A DNA stretch of 7,717 nt from Clostridiaceae bacterium (GTDB lineage Bacteria; Bacillota; Clostridia; DSM-8532), in assembly GCA_025361665.1 (NCBI GenBank), contig JANYKF010000213.1, forward strand, positions 1-7,717. The letters run 5' to 3'. Below the pieces are notes generated by a model that saw only the letters and a list, made by a program, of their open reading frames with translations, made no database searches and was not told the origin of the DNA. This document shows, in pieces, positions 1-5,855 of this stretch (position 1 is its first letter; each line of letters begins with the position of its first letter). Made by a program: the position numbers and the translations under genes.

Positions 1-214
1 CGCGGAAATCCGCCGCGAATACATCGATGTCGAAATTGCGCCTGTTCAGTATCGAGGCAGTCCGCCTCATGGCCTCGACCACCGGCGCGTAGCTCGGCAC
101 CCTGCGCACATCAGTATAGTAGGTCGTGCGGTCCCAGGGAAAGAGGAGCCATATCGGCACGCGATCGACGCTCTCGCCGCGCAGGACGCCGAGAATCCGC
201 TCGCGGTTGGTCAT
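1..214 (-). CDS. URO-D superfamily protein (uroporphyrinogen decarboxylase / corrinoid methyltransferase-like), N-terminal part
   Basis: Reverse-strand reading frame open from about position 223 to the left edge, so only roughly the first 71 residues are present. The N-terminus carries MTNRERILGVLRGE followed by VDRVPIW. This is the typical opening of the URO-D fold family, which includes HemE-like decarboxylases and MtaA/MtbA-like methylcobamide:CoM methyltransferases. Catabolic anaerobes often carry many paralogues of unknown substrate, so a true HemE role is not implied. I chose the ATG at 214 because family members usually begin Met-Thr/Ser just before the RER motif. The in-frame ATG at 223 would add three residues. 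Neither start has a convincing Shine-Dalgarno site. The gene is transcribed away from the sugar-acid operon and shares a short spacer with it. The catalytic half lies outside the window, so the exact function cannot be assigned. Confidence 0.75.
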   Translation of the reverse strand, partial: MTNRERILGVLRGESVDRVPIWLLFPWDRTTYYTDVRRVPSYAPVVEAMRRTASILNRRNFDIDVFAADFR

Positions 215-258
215 GGTGTGCATGGAAGACAGTCTAGCCCCGGAACCGGAACCCCGCC

Positions 259-285
259 TTGAAACTCGTGCTTGGCTTGTATGAA
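259..285 (+). promoter_or_regulatory. weak candidate sigma70-type promoter in the divergent spacer
   Basis: TTGAAA at 259-264 resembles a -35 element. TATGAA at 280-285 is a four-of-six match to a -10, but the spacing is only 15 nt, shorter than ideal. It would start transcription near 292, about 45 nt before the acetyltransferase ATG. An inverted repeat GTATG-N8-CATAC (279-296) overlaps the -10 and could be an operator half-site pair. This is pattern matching only. It is the best candidate I see for the head of the + strand operon. Confidence 0.25.
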
Positions 286-335
286 TCGGGCCATACCGGC
301 AAAGAGGTCTTCGTGTAGGCGAAAGAGGAATTCAG

Positions 336-893
336 ATGGAAGACATGTGGCAGGGCGGGAAGATCCGCCTGCGCGCACCGACATTGGATGACATGGACGG
401 ATATTTCTCTCTTCCCGACAGCCAGAATACGGCCTCCCAGCGTTCCGGCGACCGGGTGCATTTTCCCGTGAGCAAGGAACAGCTGCGCAGGCGCATGGAA
501 GAGTTCTCGAAAATGAACCCCATGGGCGATGAATACTTCCTGCTGATGGAAACGCCGGACGGGCAGGTGGCGGGAAACATCAATGCCCATTCCGCAGACC
601 GGTTCGAAGGCACGTTTTCATACGGGATTGCCGTCTTGCCCGAGCATCAGGGCAAAGGGTATGCATCCGAAGCCATCCGCCTGCTGTTGCGCTATTTTTT
701 CGGCGAACTGGGCTTCCAGAAATGCAACGCGCAGGCATACGCGTTCAATCCGGATTCCATGCGGCTGCATGAACGCTTTGGCTTCACGCTCGAAGGCTGT
801 CTGCGCCGCAATCATTTCGCAGGCGGGGAAAGATGCGACGTGATGTGCTATGGCATCACCTGTGAGGAATTCTGGGAGAAGTACGGGAAGTGA
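336..893 (+). CDS. GNAT family N-acetyltransferase (RimJ/RimL type)
   Basis: A 185-residue protein with the single-domain GNAT layout, predicted to move an acetyl group from acetyl-CoA to an amine. It opens with the RimJ/RimL-like GKIRLRAPTLDDM. The acetyl-CoA pyrophosphate loop (motif A) is HQGKGYASEA at residues 104-113, after the beta strand GIAVLPE. The typical motif-B region follows, with NPDSMRLHERFGFTLEG at about 138-154, where an Asn and a helix precede the conserved GF. The length is normal for the family. The start is supported by an AGAGGA Shine-Dalgarno at 324-329. The substrate cannot be read from sequence and could be a ribosomal N-terminus, a small amine or an antibiotic. It ends 23 nt before gnd, so it is probably the first gene of the transcript, but nothing ties it functionally to sugar-acid breakdown. 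The family call is firm and the role unknown. Confidence 0.88.
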   Translation: MEDMWQGGKIRLRAPTLDDMDGYFSLPDSQNTASQRSGDRVHFPVSKEQLRRRMEEFSKMNPMGDEYFLLMETPDGQVAGNINAHSADRFEGTFSYGIAVLPEHQGKGYASEAIRLLLRYFFGELGFQKCNAQAYAFNPDSMRLHERFGFTLEGCLRRNHFAGGERCDVMCYGITCEEFWEKYGK

Positions 894-903
894 ATTTTTG
901 AAT

Positions 904-910
904 GGGGGAA
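904..910 (+). promoter_or_regulatory. ribosome binding site that fixes the gnd start
   Basis: GGGGGAA lies 6 nt before the ATG at 917. It sits inside the 5' extension that would be coding if the upstream in-frame ATG at 902 were used. That ATG has no Shine-Dalgarno of its own at normal spacing, so 917 is the better start. Confidence 0.65.
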
Positions 911-916
911 ATGAAA

Positions 917-2365
917 ATGGTTAAGGCGGATATCGGGCTGATAGGTCTTGCGGTGATGGGTGAGAACCTCGTCATGAACATGGAAAGCAAAGGATTCACG
1001 GTTGCCGTGTTCAACCGCAGCGTCGATAAGGTGAGAAATTTCGTGGACGGACGCGCGGCGGGAAAAAACATCGTGGGAACCTATTCCGTCCAGGAACTGA
1101 TCGACAGCCTGGAAAAGCCGCGCAAAATCATGCTGATGGTGAAAGCGGGCAAGCCGGTGGATGATTTCATCGATACGCTCATCCCTTTGCTGGAACCGGG
1201 CGATATCCTGATTGACGGCGGCAACTCCCATTTTCCGGATACGATCCGCAGGACCGCATATGTTGAAGGAAAGGGACTCCTTTACATCGGCACCGGTGTT
1301 TCAGGCGGAGAAGAGGGAGCTCTGCTCGGACCCAGCATCATGCCGGGCGGGTCTCTCGCTGCCTGGCCATTCGTGAAGCCCATTTTCCAGGCCATATCGG
1401 CAAAGGCCGACGGAATGCCTTGCTGCGACTGGGTTGGCGAAAACGGCGCGGGGCATTTCGTCAAGATGGTCCACAACGGGATCGAGTACGGCGACATGCA
1501 GCTCATCTGCGAAGCATACCAGCTGATGAGGGACTTGCCGGGCATGGACGCCGATGAAATGCAGGAAGTATTCACACAATGGAACAAAGGGGAATTGGAC
1601 AGCTACCTTGTGGAAATCACCCGCGATATCCTAGCCGTGAAAGATGAAGACGGGCTGCCGCTCGTAGACAAGATTCTTGACACCGCGGGACAAAAGGGGA
1701 CAGGAAAATGGACGGCCATCGCGGCACTCGACGAGGGCATTCCCCTGACGCTGATAGGGGAAGCGGTTTTTGCCCGCTGCCTTTCCGCCATGAAAGACGA
1801 ACGGGTCCTGGCATCAAAGAGGATTTCCGGACCTGTTCCGGAATTCACAGGAGACAGGGAAGCTTTCATCGAAGACATCAAGCAGGCGCTGTATGCTTCC
1901 AAGATCGTGTCTTACGCCCAGGGATACGTCCTGATGCGTTCTGCTGCAAAAACATACGGCTGGAATCTGGATTACGGCGCGATCGCGCTCATGTGGCGCG
2001 GGGGATGCATCATCCGGTCCGCTTTTCTCGGAAAAATCAAGGAAGCATTCGACATGGATCCGGCGCTTGGCAACCTCCTCCTGGACCCGTTCTTCAGGGA
2101 GAAAACCGAGTCTGCCCAGGGAAGCTGGAGAAGGGTCGCGGCGGCGGCGATCACAAACGGCATCCCCATGCCGGCCCTTACCACAGCCCTGTCCTATTTC
2201 GACGGACTTCGCAGTGAAAGGCTGCCGGCCAATCTTCTGCAGGCGCAGCGCGATTACTTCGGCGCGCATACTTATGAGCGCCTTGACAAGCCCAGAGGTG
2301 TATTTTTCCATACAAACTGGACAGGCCGCGGCGGAAACACCGCCTCGTCGACATACATCGTTTAG
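917..2365 (+). CDS. gnd: 6-phosphogluconate dehydrogenase, decarboxylating (NADP-type)
   Basis: Oxidatively decarboxylates 6-phospho-D-gluconate to D-ribulose-5-phosphate and CO2, in the cytoplasm. The 482 residues from the 917 start match the usual long form of the family. The Rossmann motif is GLAVMG at 10-15, and N33-R34-S35 at the end of the second strand is the NADP+ type. The signature GVSGGEEGA starts at about residue 127. K183, H186, N187 and E190 (KMVHNGIEYGD) fall exactly at the positions known for the catalytic residues. Substrate contacts K260 (QKGTGKW), R287, and R445/H451 near the C-terminus (QRDYFGAHTYE) are all present, so the enzyme looks active. The numbering agreement also supports 917 over 902, which would add five residues. 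It lies 11 nt before the kinase gene, whose ribosome site overlaps its stop. Its place in a glucuronate gene set suggests it consumes 6-phosphogluconate made by the neighbouring enzymes rather than serving only the general pentose phosphate pathway. Confidence 0.96.
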   Translation: MVKADIGLIGLAVMGENLVMNMESKGFTVAVFNRSVDKVRNFVDGRAAGKNIVGTYSVQELIDSLEKPRKIMLMVKAGKPVDDFIDTLIPLLEPGDILIDGGNSHFPDTIRRTAYVEGKGLLYIGTGVSGGEEGALLGPSIMPGGSLAAWPFVKPIFQAISAKADGMPCCDWVGENGAGHFVKMVHNGIEYGDMQLICEAYQLMRDLPGMDADEMQEVFTQWNKGELDSYLVEITRDILAVKDEDGLPLVDKILDTAGQKGTGKWTAIAALDEGIPLTLIGEAVFARCLSAMKDERVLASKRISGPVPEFTGDREAFIEDIKQALYASKIVSYAQGYVLMRSAAKTYGWNLDYGAIALMWRGGCIIRSAFLGKIKEAFDMDPALGNLLLDPFFREKTESAQGSWRRVAAAAITNGIPMPALTTALSYFDGLRSERLPANLLQAQRDYFGAHTYERLDKPRGVFFHTNWTGRGGNTASSTYIV

Positions 2366-2371
2366 GGGAGG
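2365..2371 (+). promoter_or_regulatory. ribosome binding site of the kinase gene overlapping the gnd stop codon
   Basis: GGGGAGG shares its first G with the gnd TAG (2363-2365) and sits 5 nt before the ATG at 2377. This arrangement suggests translational coupling of gnd and the kinase. Confidence 0.7.
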
Positions 2372-2376
2372 CCAGC

Positions 2377-3456
2377 ATGAAAATGGAACTTCGCAAGGAT
2401 TCTGCCTTTTCCCTCGTCGTCCCGACGAGTATGGGTGTCCGCATCACGCCCGTCAATGCGCAGCCCGTGCATGTCAGCGATACGTTCACCATGCAGGCCA
2501 CCAGCGCTGAAACCAATGTGGCCACCATCTCCTCGTCGCTCGGACTTCCCGTGAAGGTCCTGACGACGTTTGTCAAGGACAGCCCCATCGCACGGTTCAT
2601 CAAGGACAACCTGGCGAGCCGCCACATGGCGTATGAAGGCAAGGAAGTCCCCCAGGGAAATCCGTGGGGTTATCGTCACCAATTCAACATCGCCGACAGC
2701 GGATTTGGCCTGCGCGGACCCAGGGTTCATAACGATCGGGCCGGGGAAGTGGGTCGGACGCTGAATGTGAAGGATTTCGACCTGGACCGGATTTTCGGGA
2801 GGGAAGGCGTTCAAATCCTGCACCTTTCGGGTCTCATCGCGGCGTTGTCTCCGGAAACGGGGGAATTCTGCCTGGAACTTGCCAGAACCGCAAAGAAGCA
2901 CGGCACAAGGATTTCCTTTGATTTCAACCACCGCGCGTCCTTCTGGAAAGGCCGCGAAACAGAACTCTGCGGCATCTTCACGGAGATTGCCCGAATATCC
3001 GACATCCTCGTCGGGAATGAGGAGGATTTCCAGCTCTGCCTTGGCCTGGATGGACCGAAGGAAGGCGGTAGAGACCTTGCTTCCCACATCGACAGTTTCA
3101 AGGGAATGATATCCCTTGTGAAAAATACTTTTCCCGACACGGCGATCTTCGCGACGACACTGCGTCAGGTCATCAGTTCAAACAGCCACCTTTGGGGCTG
3201 TGTCATGCTCGAAGGTGAAAACTGGCATGTGGTGGAACCCCGCGAAATGCCGGTCCTTGACCGGATCGGAGGTGGTGACGGCTTTGTCGGCGGCCTGATC
3301 TACGGCATCCTCAAAGGCTGGGAAGCGGAGAAATGGATTCGGTTCGGGTGGGCCACCGGTGCGCTGGCCACGACATTGCTGACGGATTACGCGATGCCCG
3401 CCGACGAGGAGCAGGTATGGAGCATATGGGAAGGGAATGCGCGGGTCAGGCGGTAA
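2377..3456 (+). CDS. PfkB/ribokinase-fold sugar or sugar-acid kinase (KDG-kinase-like; possibly gluconate kinase)
   Basis: A 359-residue ATP-dependent kinase of the PfkB fold. The C-terminal family signature reads DRIGGGDGFVGGL, with the predicted catalytic base Asp at residue 301 and the anion-hole glycines just before it. LVGNEEDF at about 211-218 matches the usual ..NxxE(D/E) magnesium-region strand of the family. The N-terminal half is atypical. The GGAEANVA-like substrate-lid motif of standard 2-keto-3-deoxygluconate kinases is replaced by TSAETNVA at about residues 47-54, and a long insert carries GYRHQFNIADSGFGLRG and NDRAGEVGR. It is therefore a divergent PfkB subgroup whose substrate should not be copied from KDG kinases. 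The context (gnd just upstream, mannonate and glucuronate enzymes downstream) allows either 2-keto-3-deoxygluconate or D-gluconate as substrate, the latter fitting gnd directly. The kinase call is secure. The substrate is inferred. Confidence 0.88.
   Translation: MKMELRKDSAFSLVVPTSMGVRITPVNAQPVHVSDTFTMQATSAETNVATISSSLGLPVKVLTTFVKDSPIARFIKDNLASRHMAYEGKEVPQGNPWGYRHQFNIADSGFGLRGPRVHNDRAGEVGRTLNVKDFDLDRIFGREGVQILHLSGLIAALSPETGEFCLELARTAKKHGTRISFDFNHRASFWKGRETELCGIFTEIARISDILVGNEEDFQLCLGLDGPKEGGRDLASHIDSFKGMISLVKNTFPDTAIFATTLRQVISSNSHLWGCVMLEGENWHVVEPREMPVLDRIGGGDGFVGGLIYGILKGWEAEKWIRFGWATGALATTLLTDYAMPADEEQVWSIWEGNARVRR
2413..2429 (+). repeat. small perfect inverted repeat early in the kinase gene
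   Basis: CTCGTCG and CGACGAG form a perfect 7-bp stem with a 3-nt loop about 36 nt into the kinase coding sequence. No U-tract follows, so it is not an intrinsic terminator. It may be incidental, or it may form a modest mRNA hairpin near the translation start. Confidence 0.4.
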
Positions 3457-3480
3457 GCGTGCGGGTCAGGCGATAGACAC
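3441..3480 (+). repeat. 20-bp tandem duplication across the kinase stop codon
   Basis: GCGGGTCAGGCG occurs at 3441-3452 and again at 3461-3472, a period of 20 nt. The first copy encodes the last residues of the kinase (ARVRR) and its TAA. The second lies just after the stop in the 87-nt gap before the SDR gene. The units diverge after the shared 12 nt. Confidence 0.6.
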
Positions 3481-3502
3481 CGGGTTCAAACGGCAATATC
3501 AA
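3474..3502 (+). promoter_or_regulatory. candidate internal promoter upstream of the SDR gene
   Basis: TAGACA at 3474-3479 matches five of six bases of a -35, followed after exactly 17 nt by TATCAA at 3497-3502 (four of six of a -10). The spot is AT-richer than its surroundings and lies in one of the largest gaps of the gene run. If real, it would let the SDR, larA-like and uxaC genes be expressed separately from gnd and the kinase. It is supported by pattern only. Confidence 0.3.
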
Positions 3503-3531
3503 ATCACATGGCAATGAAAAGCGGGCAACAG

Positions 3532-3538
3532 AAGGAGG
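3532..3538 (+). promoter_or_regulatory. ribosome binding site that fixes the SDR start
   Basis: AAGGAGG lies 5 nt before the ATG at 3544. The longer in-frame start at 3508 lacks such a site and would place this sequence inside the coding region, so 3544 is preferred. Confidence 0.8.
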
Positions 3539-3543
3539 ACAGG

Positions 3544-4398
3544 ATGAACCTTCCATTTCATATCGATTTGTCGGGGAAAACAGCCGTTGTCACCGGTGGT
3601 GGAGGCGTCCTCTGCAGCAGCTTCGCAAAAGCATTGGCCGCATGCGGCGCCCGGGTCGCCGTCCTGAGCCTCAGCCAGGAGCATGCGGACAAGACGGCGG
3701 ATGCAATTCGCGCCGACGGAGGCACGGCCATCGGCATTTCGGCGAACGTCCTCGAGCGGGAGAGCCTCCTCTCGGCGAGAGAACGCGTGAATCGGGAATT
3801 CGGGCCATGCGACATCCTTGTCAACGGAGCGGGCGGCAACAATCCGAAGGGAACGACCACCAAAGAGTACCTTTTCAGCGAAGACCTCCTTCCTCAGGAA
3901 GGGGTTCAGACTTTTTTCGATCTGGATCCCAAAGCCATTGAATCTGTTTTCAACCTGAATTTCCTGGGTACGCTGCTGCCGTCGCAAATCTTTGCCAGGG
4001 ATATGGTGGACAGGAAAGGCGCCGTCATCATCAATCTTTCGTCCATGAACGCATTTTCCCCACTCACGAAAATCCCCGCGTACAGTGGTGCCAAAGCCGC
4101 CGTTTCCAATTTCACCCAGTGGCTCGCGGTGCACCTGTCCAAAGTGGGGATCCGCGTCAATGCCATCGCGCCCGGTTTTTTCATCGGCAACCAGAACAGG
4201 GCCATGCTGGTGAAACCCGACGGCTCCTTCACGGAAAGGGCCGGAAAAATCCTGAACATGACCCCGATGGGGCGTTTCGGCTATGAGGAAGAGCTGCTTG
4301 GGACCTTCCTGTGGCTGGTATCGGAAAAGGCTTCCGGATTTGTCAACGGCATCGTGGTCCCCGTCGACGGCGGATTTTCAGCCTATTCCGGCGTGTGA
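3544..4398 (+). CDS. uxuB: SDR family D-mannonate oxidoreductase (fructuronate reductase, YjmF/UxuB-like)
   Basis: A 284-residue classical short-chain dehydrogenase/reductase, predicted to reduce D-fructuronate to D-mannonate. This is the role of Bacillus subtilis YjmF, a short SDR unrelated in fold to E. coli UxuB. The cofactor-binding loop is TGGGGVL at 17-23, followed by VNGAGG at 93-98 in place of the common NNAG. Catalytic Ser167, Tyr180 and Lys184 (YSGAK) are intact, and PGFF follows at 210-213. The subgroup is recognisable by FDLDP, FNLNFLGTLLPSQIF, LSSMNAF, NFTQWLAVH and the C-terminal PVDGGFSAYSGV. No acidic residue stands at the end of the second strand (AVLSLSQ, 39-45), so NADPH use is possible. 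Start at 3544 chosen from its AAGGAGG site. The larA-like gene follows 14 nt later and uxaC is two genes down, supporting a glucuronate role. A related 2-keto sugar-acid substrate is the main alternative. Confidence 0.85.
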   Translation: MNLPFHIDLSGKTAVVTGGGGVLCSSFAKALAACGARVAVLSLSQEHADKTADAIRADGGTAIGISANVLERESLLSARERVNREFGPCDILVNGAGGNNPKGTTTKEYLFSEDLLPQEGVQTFFDLDPKAIESVFNLNFLGTLLPSQIFARDMVDRKGAVIINLSSMNAFSPLTKIPAYSGAKAAVSNFTQWLAVHLSKVGIRVNAIAPGFFIGNQNRAMLVKPDGSFTERAGKILNMTPMGRFGYEEELLGTFLWLVSEKASGFVNGIVVPVDGGFSAYSGV

Positions 4399-4399
4399 C

Positions 4400-4405
4400 G
4401 GGAGG
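4400..4405 (+). promoter_or_regulatory. ribosome binding site that fixes the LarA-homologue start
   Basis: GGGAGG begins 2 nt after the SDR stop and lies 7 nt before the ATG at 4413. The frame is open further upstream to an ATG at 4311, but that would overlap the SDR gene by 88 nt and add residues that look like shadow coding. Confidence 0.75.
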
Positions 4406-4412
4406 AGCCAGA

Positions 4413-5768
4413 ATGAACAGACCTCAAGACAATGAGATCAGGGTCAAAGCCTCCGACTCCATGGGGCTTGACGATACCGCTTTGCTTGCAGCCATCCGGA
4501 TTTCCATGAAGAATCTGAATGCGTATGGCAGGGATCCGAAGGCCGGCTTGAAGAAAGTCCTGCTGATCCCACCCGACCTGACACGCATGCATTCCGGCGC
4601 GGGGAAAATCACCGCGCTTTATTATGAATTGCTGAAAGACACGTGCCAGGTGGACGTCATGCCGGCCTTGGGCACCCATGATCCGATGAACGAACGGGAA
4701 TGCAGGGATTTCTTTGGGGAAAGCGTGCCCTCGGATCGGATCCTGGTGCACAACTGGCGAACCGGCGTGGTGAAAATCGGAGAGGTTCCCGAAGAATTTG
4801 TCGCGCGTGTCTCGGAAGGCCTTGTCAGGAAAAAGATTGATGTTGAAATCAACAGGCGGCTTCTCGATGAATCCTATGACCTCATTGTTTCCATCGGGCA
4901 GGTCGTGCCGCATGAAGTGGCCGGCATGGCCAACTATACGAAGAACATCCTGGTCGGGTGCGGCGGAAGCGGCATGATCAATGAATCGCACATGCTTGGC
5001 GCATTCTACGGCATGGAGCGGATCATGGGGAAGGATCATTCCCCTGTCAGGAAAGTATTCGATTACGCGGAGACGCATTTTCTGAAGGAATTGCCGCTGA
5101 TGTATGTCCTGACGGTTACCACCTGCGAAGCGGGGGCTCTTTCCATTCATGGCTTGTTCATGGGCAGGAGCAGGTCCCTGTTTGAAGAAGCGGTCGCATT
5201 GAGTCAGGAAAAGAACATGACTTATATGGAGAAGCCTTTTCGGAAAGTGGTTGTCTGTCTGGACGAACGGGAGTTCAAAAGCACGTGGATCGGAAACAAG
5301 GCAATCTACAGGACGAGGATGGCCATTTGTGACGGCGGGGAACTGATCGTCCTTGCGCCTGGCGTGAGCAAATTCGGTGAAGACGGCAGGAATGACGAAC
5401 TGATCCGCAAATACGGGTATGTCGGGCGGGAAAAAGTGCTGTCCCTCATCGAAGACAATCAGGACCTCCAAAACAATCTTTCCGTGGCGGCCCACCTGAT
5501 TCACGGCTCCTCGGACAACCGGTTTGCCATTACGTATGCCGTGGCGAAACTGTCCGAGAAAGAAGTGACCGGGGTCAATTATCGGTACCTGGCACTGGCA
5601 GAGGCTTATGAAAGATACGATCCGGCGAAACTGAAAGAGGGATACAATCTTCTGGAAGACGGAGAAGAAGTGTACTTCATCTCGAATCCCGCGCTGGGCC
5701 TCTGGTCCTGCAGGCAGGAATCTATTGCGGATGAATGGGACGAGTCACGCGGAATCACATGCGGATGA
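4413..5768 (+). CDS. LarA-family nickel-pincer 2-hydroxyacid racemase/epimerase (candidate aldonate C2-epimerase)
   Basis: A 451-residue homologue of lactate racemase LarA, which uses a nickel-pincer nucleotide to racemise 2-hydroxyacids by hydride removal and return at C2. Visible family features are PPDLTR at 53-58, ALGTHDPM with His89, PHEVAGMANYTKNIL with His167 and Lys177, and NESH with His193. The spacing His167-Lys177-His193 equals that of His174-Lys184-His200 in Lactobacillus plantarum LarA, so cofactor and acid/base residues appear intact. LarA homologues with substrates other than lactate, including a D-gluconate 2-epimerase activity as I recall it, have been reported. Here the gene sits between mannonate and glucuronate enzymes, so a D-mannonate/D-gluconate epimerase is a reasonable inference. 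Activity would need larB/larC/larE functions encoded elsewhere. The last 13 residues (439-451) are encoded by a tandem repeat and look like a replaced C-terminus. Family certain, substrate inferred. Confidence 0.87.
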   Translation: MNRPQDNEIRVKASDSMGLDDTALLAAIRISMKNLNAYGRDPKAGLKKVLLIPPDLTRMHSGAGKITALYYELLKDTCQVDVMPALGTHDPMNERECRDFFGESVPSDRILVHNWRTGVVKIGEVPEEFVARVSEGLVRKKIDVEINRRLLDESYDLIVSIGQVVPHEVAGMANYTKNILVGCGGSGMINESHMLGAFYGMERIMGKDHSPVRKVFDYAETHFLKELPLMYVLTVTTCEAGALSIHGLFMGRSRSLFEEAVALSQEKNMTYMEKPFRKVVVCLDEREFKSTWIGNKAIYRTRMAICDGGELIVLAPGVSKFGEDGRNDELIRKYGYVGREKVLSLIEDNQDLQNNLSVAAHLIHGSSDNRFAITYAVAKLSEKEVTGVNYRYLALAEAYERYDPAKLKEGYNLLEDGEEVYFISNPALGLWSCRQESIADEWDESRGITCG

Positions 5769-5830
5769 ATGGGACGAATCGTGGGGAATGCCCTTGCGGA
5801 TGAATGGGACGAATCGCGGGGAATGCCCTG
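5727..5830 (+). repeat. three tandem copies of a 34-35-bp repeat spanning the LarA-homologue stop codon
   Basis: Three contiguous units begin at 5727, 5761 and 5796 with GCGGATGAATGGGACGA. Copies 2 and 3 are nearly identical over about 35 bp and continue to GGGGAATGCCCT. Copy 1 is diverged in its second half. Copy 1 codes for the C-terminus of the LarA homologue, the TGA stop (5766-5768) lies at the start of copy 2, and copies 2-3 fill most of the 87-nt gap before uxaC. There are no spacers, so it is not a CRISPR array. A period of 34-35 nt is not a multiple of three, so a change in copy number would shift or relocate the C-terminus. Confidence 0.9.
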
Positions 5831-5840
5831 AAACGGGCAT
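5823..5840 (+). repeat. hairpin just upstream of the uxaC ribosome binding site
   Basis: ATGCCC (5823-5828) and GGGCAT (5835-5840) form a 6-bp stem with a 6-nt loop. It ends 2 nt before the GGGGAGG site of uxaC (5843-5849). There is no U-tract, so it is not an intrinsic terminator. The same GGGCAT could instead pair with the ATGCCC of repeat copy 2 (5788-5793). It may be an mRNA processing or stability element, or incidental. Confidence 0.45.
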
Positions 5841-5855
5841 CCGGGGAGGCATTGC

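Noticed and set aside
902..916. Earlier gnd start codons at 902 and 911
   Set aside because: Neither has a Shine-Dalgarno at usable spacing. Starting at 917 puts NRS, Lys183, Glu190, Lys260 and Arg287 at the family's standard numbering.
1708..2217. 169-codon open frame on the + strand inside gnd
   Set aside because: It is in another frame of a fully conserved 6-phosphogluconate dehydrogenase, and its translation is Arg/His/Gly-rich and lacks any domain.
2362..3087. 241-codon open frame on the - strand
   Set aside because: Antisense to the PfkB kinase gene, with no family motifs and no ribosome site; a shadow frame.
3508..3543. Earlier in-frame start for the SDR
   Set aside because: It would make the strong AAGGAGG at 3532-3538 coding, and the added residues are not typical of the family.
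4311..4412. Longer start for the LarA homologue, overlapping the SDR gene
   Set aside because: The extra residues are Arg-rich and unlike the family. The ATG at 4413 has a GGGAGG site 7 nt upstream.
4383..5504. 373-codon open frame on the - strand
   Set aside because: It lies entirely antisense to the LarA homologue, whose motifs and ribosome site are clear. Its translation has no recognisable domain and the composition expected of a GC-driven shadow frame.
5727..5830. CRISPR array
   Set aside because: The copies are directly contiguous with no spacers, and the first copy is protein-coding.
5823..5855. Intrinsic terminator between the LarA homologue and uxaC
   Set aside because: The 6-bp hairpin is short and is followed by the uxaC ribosome site rather than a U-tract.
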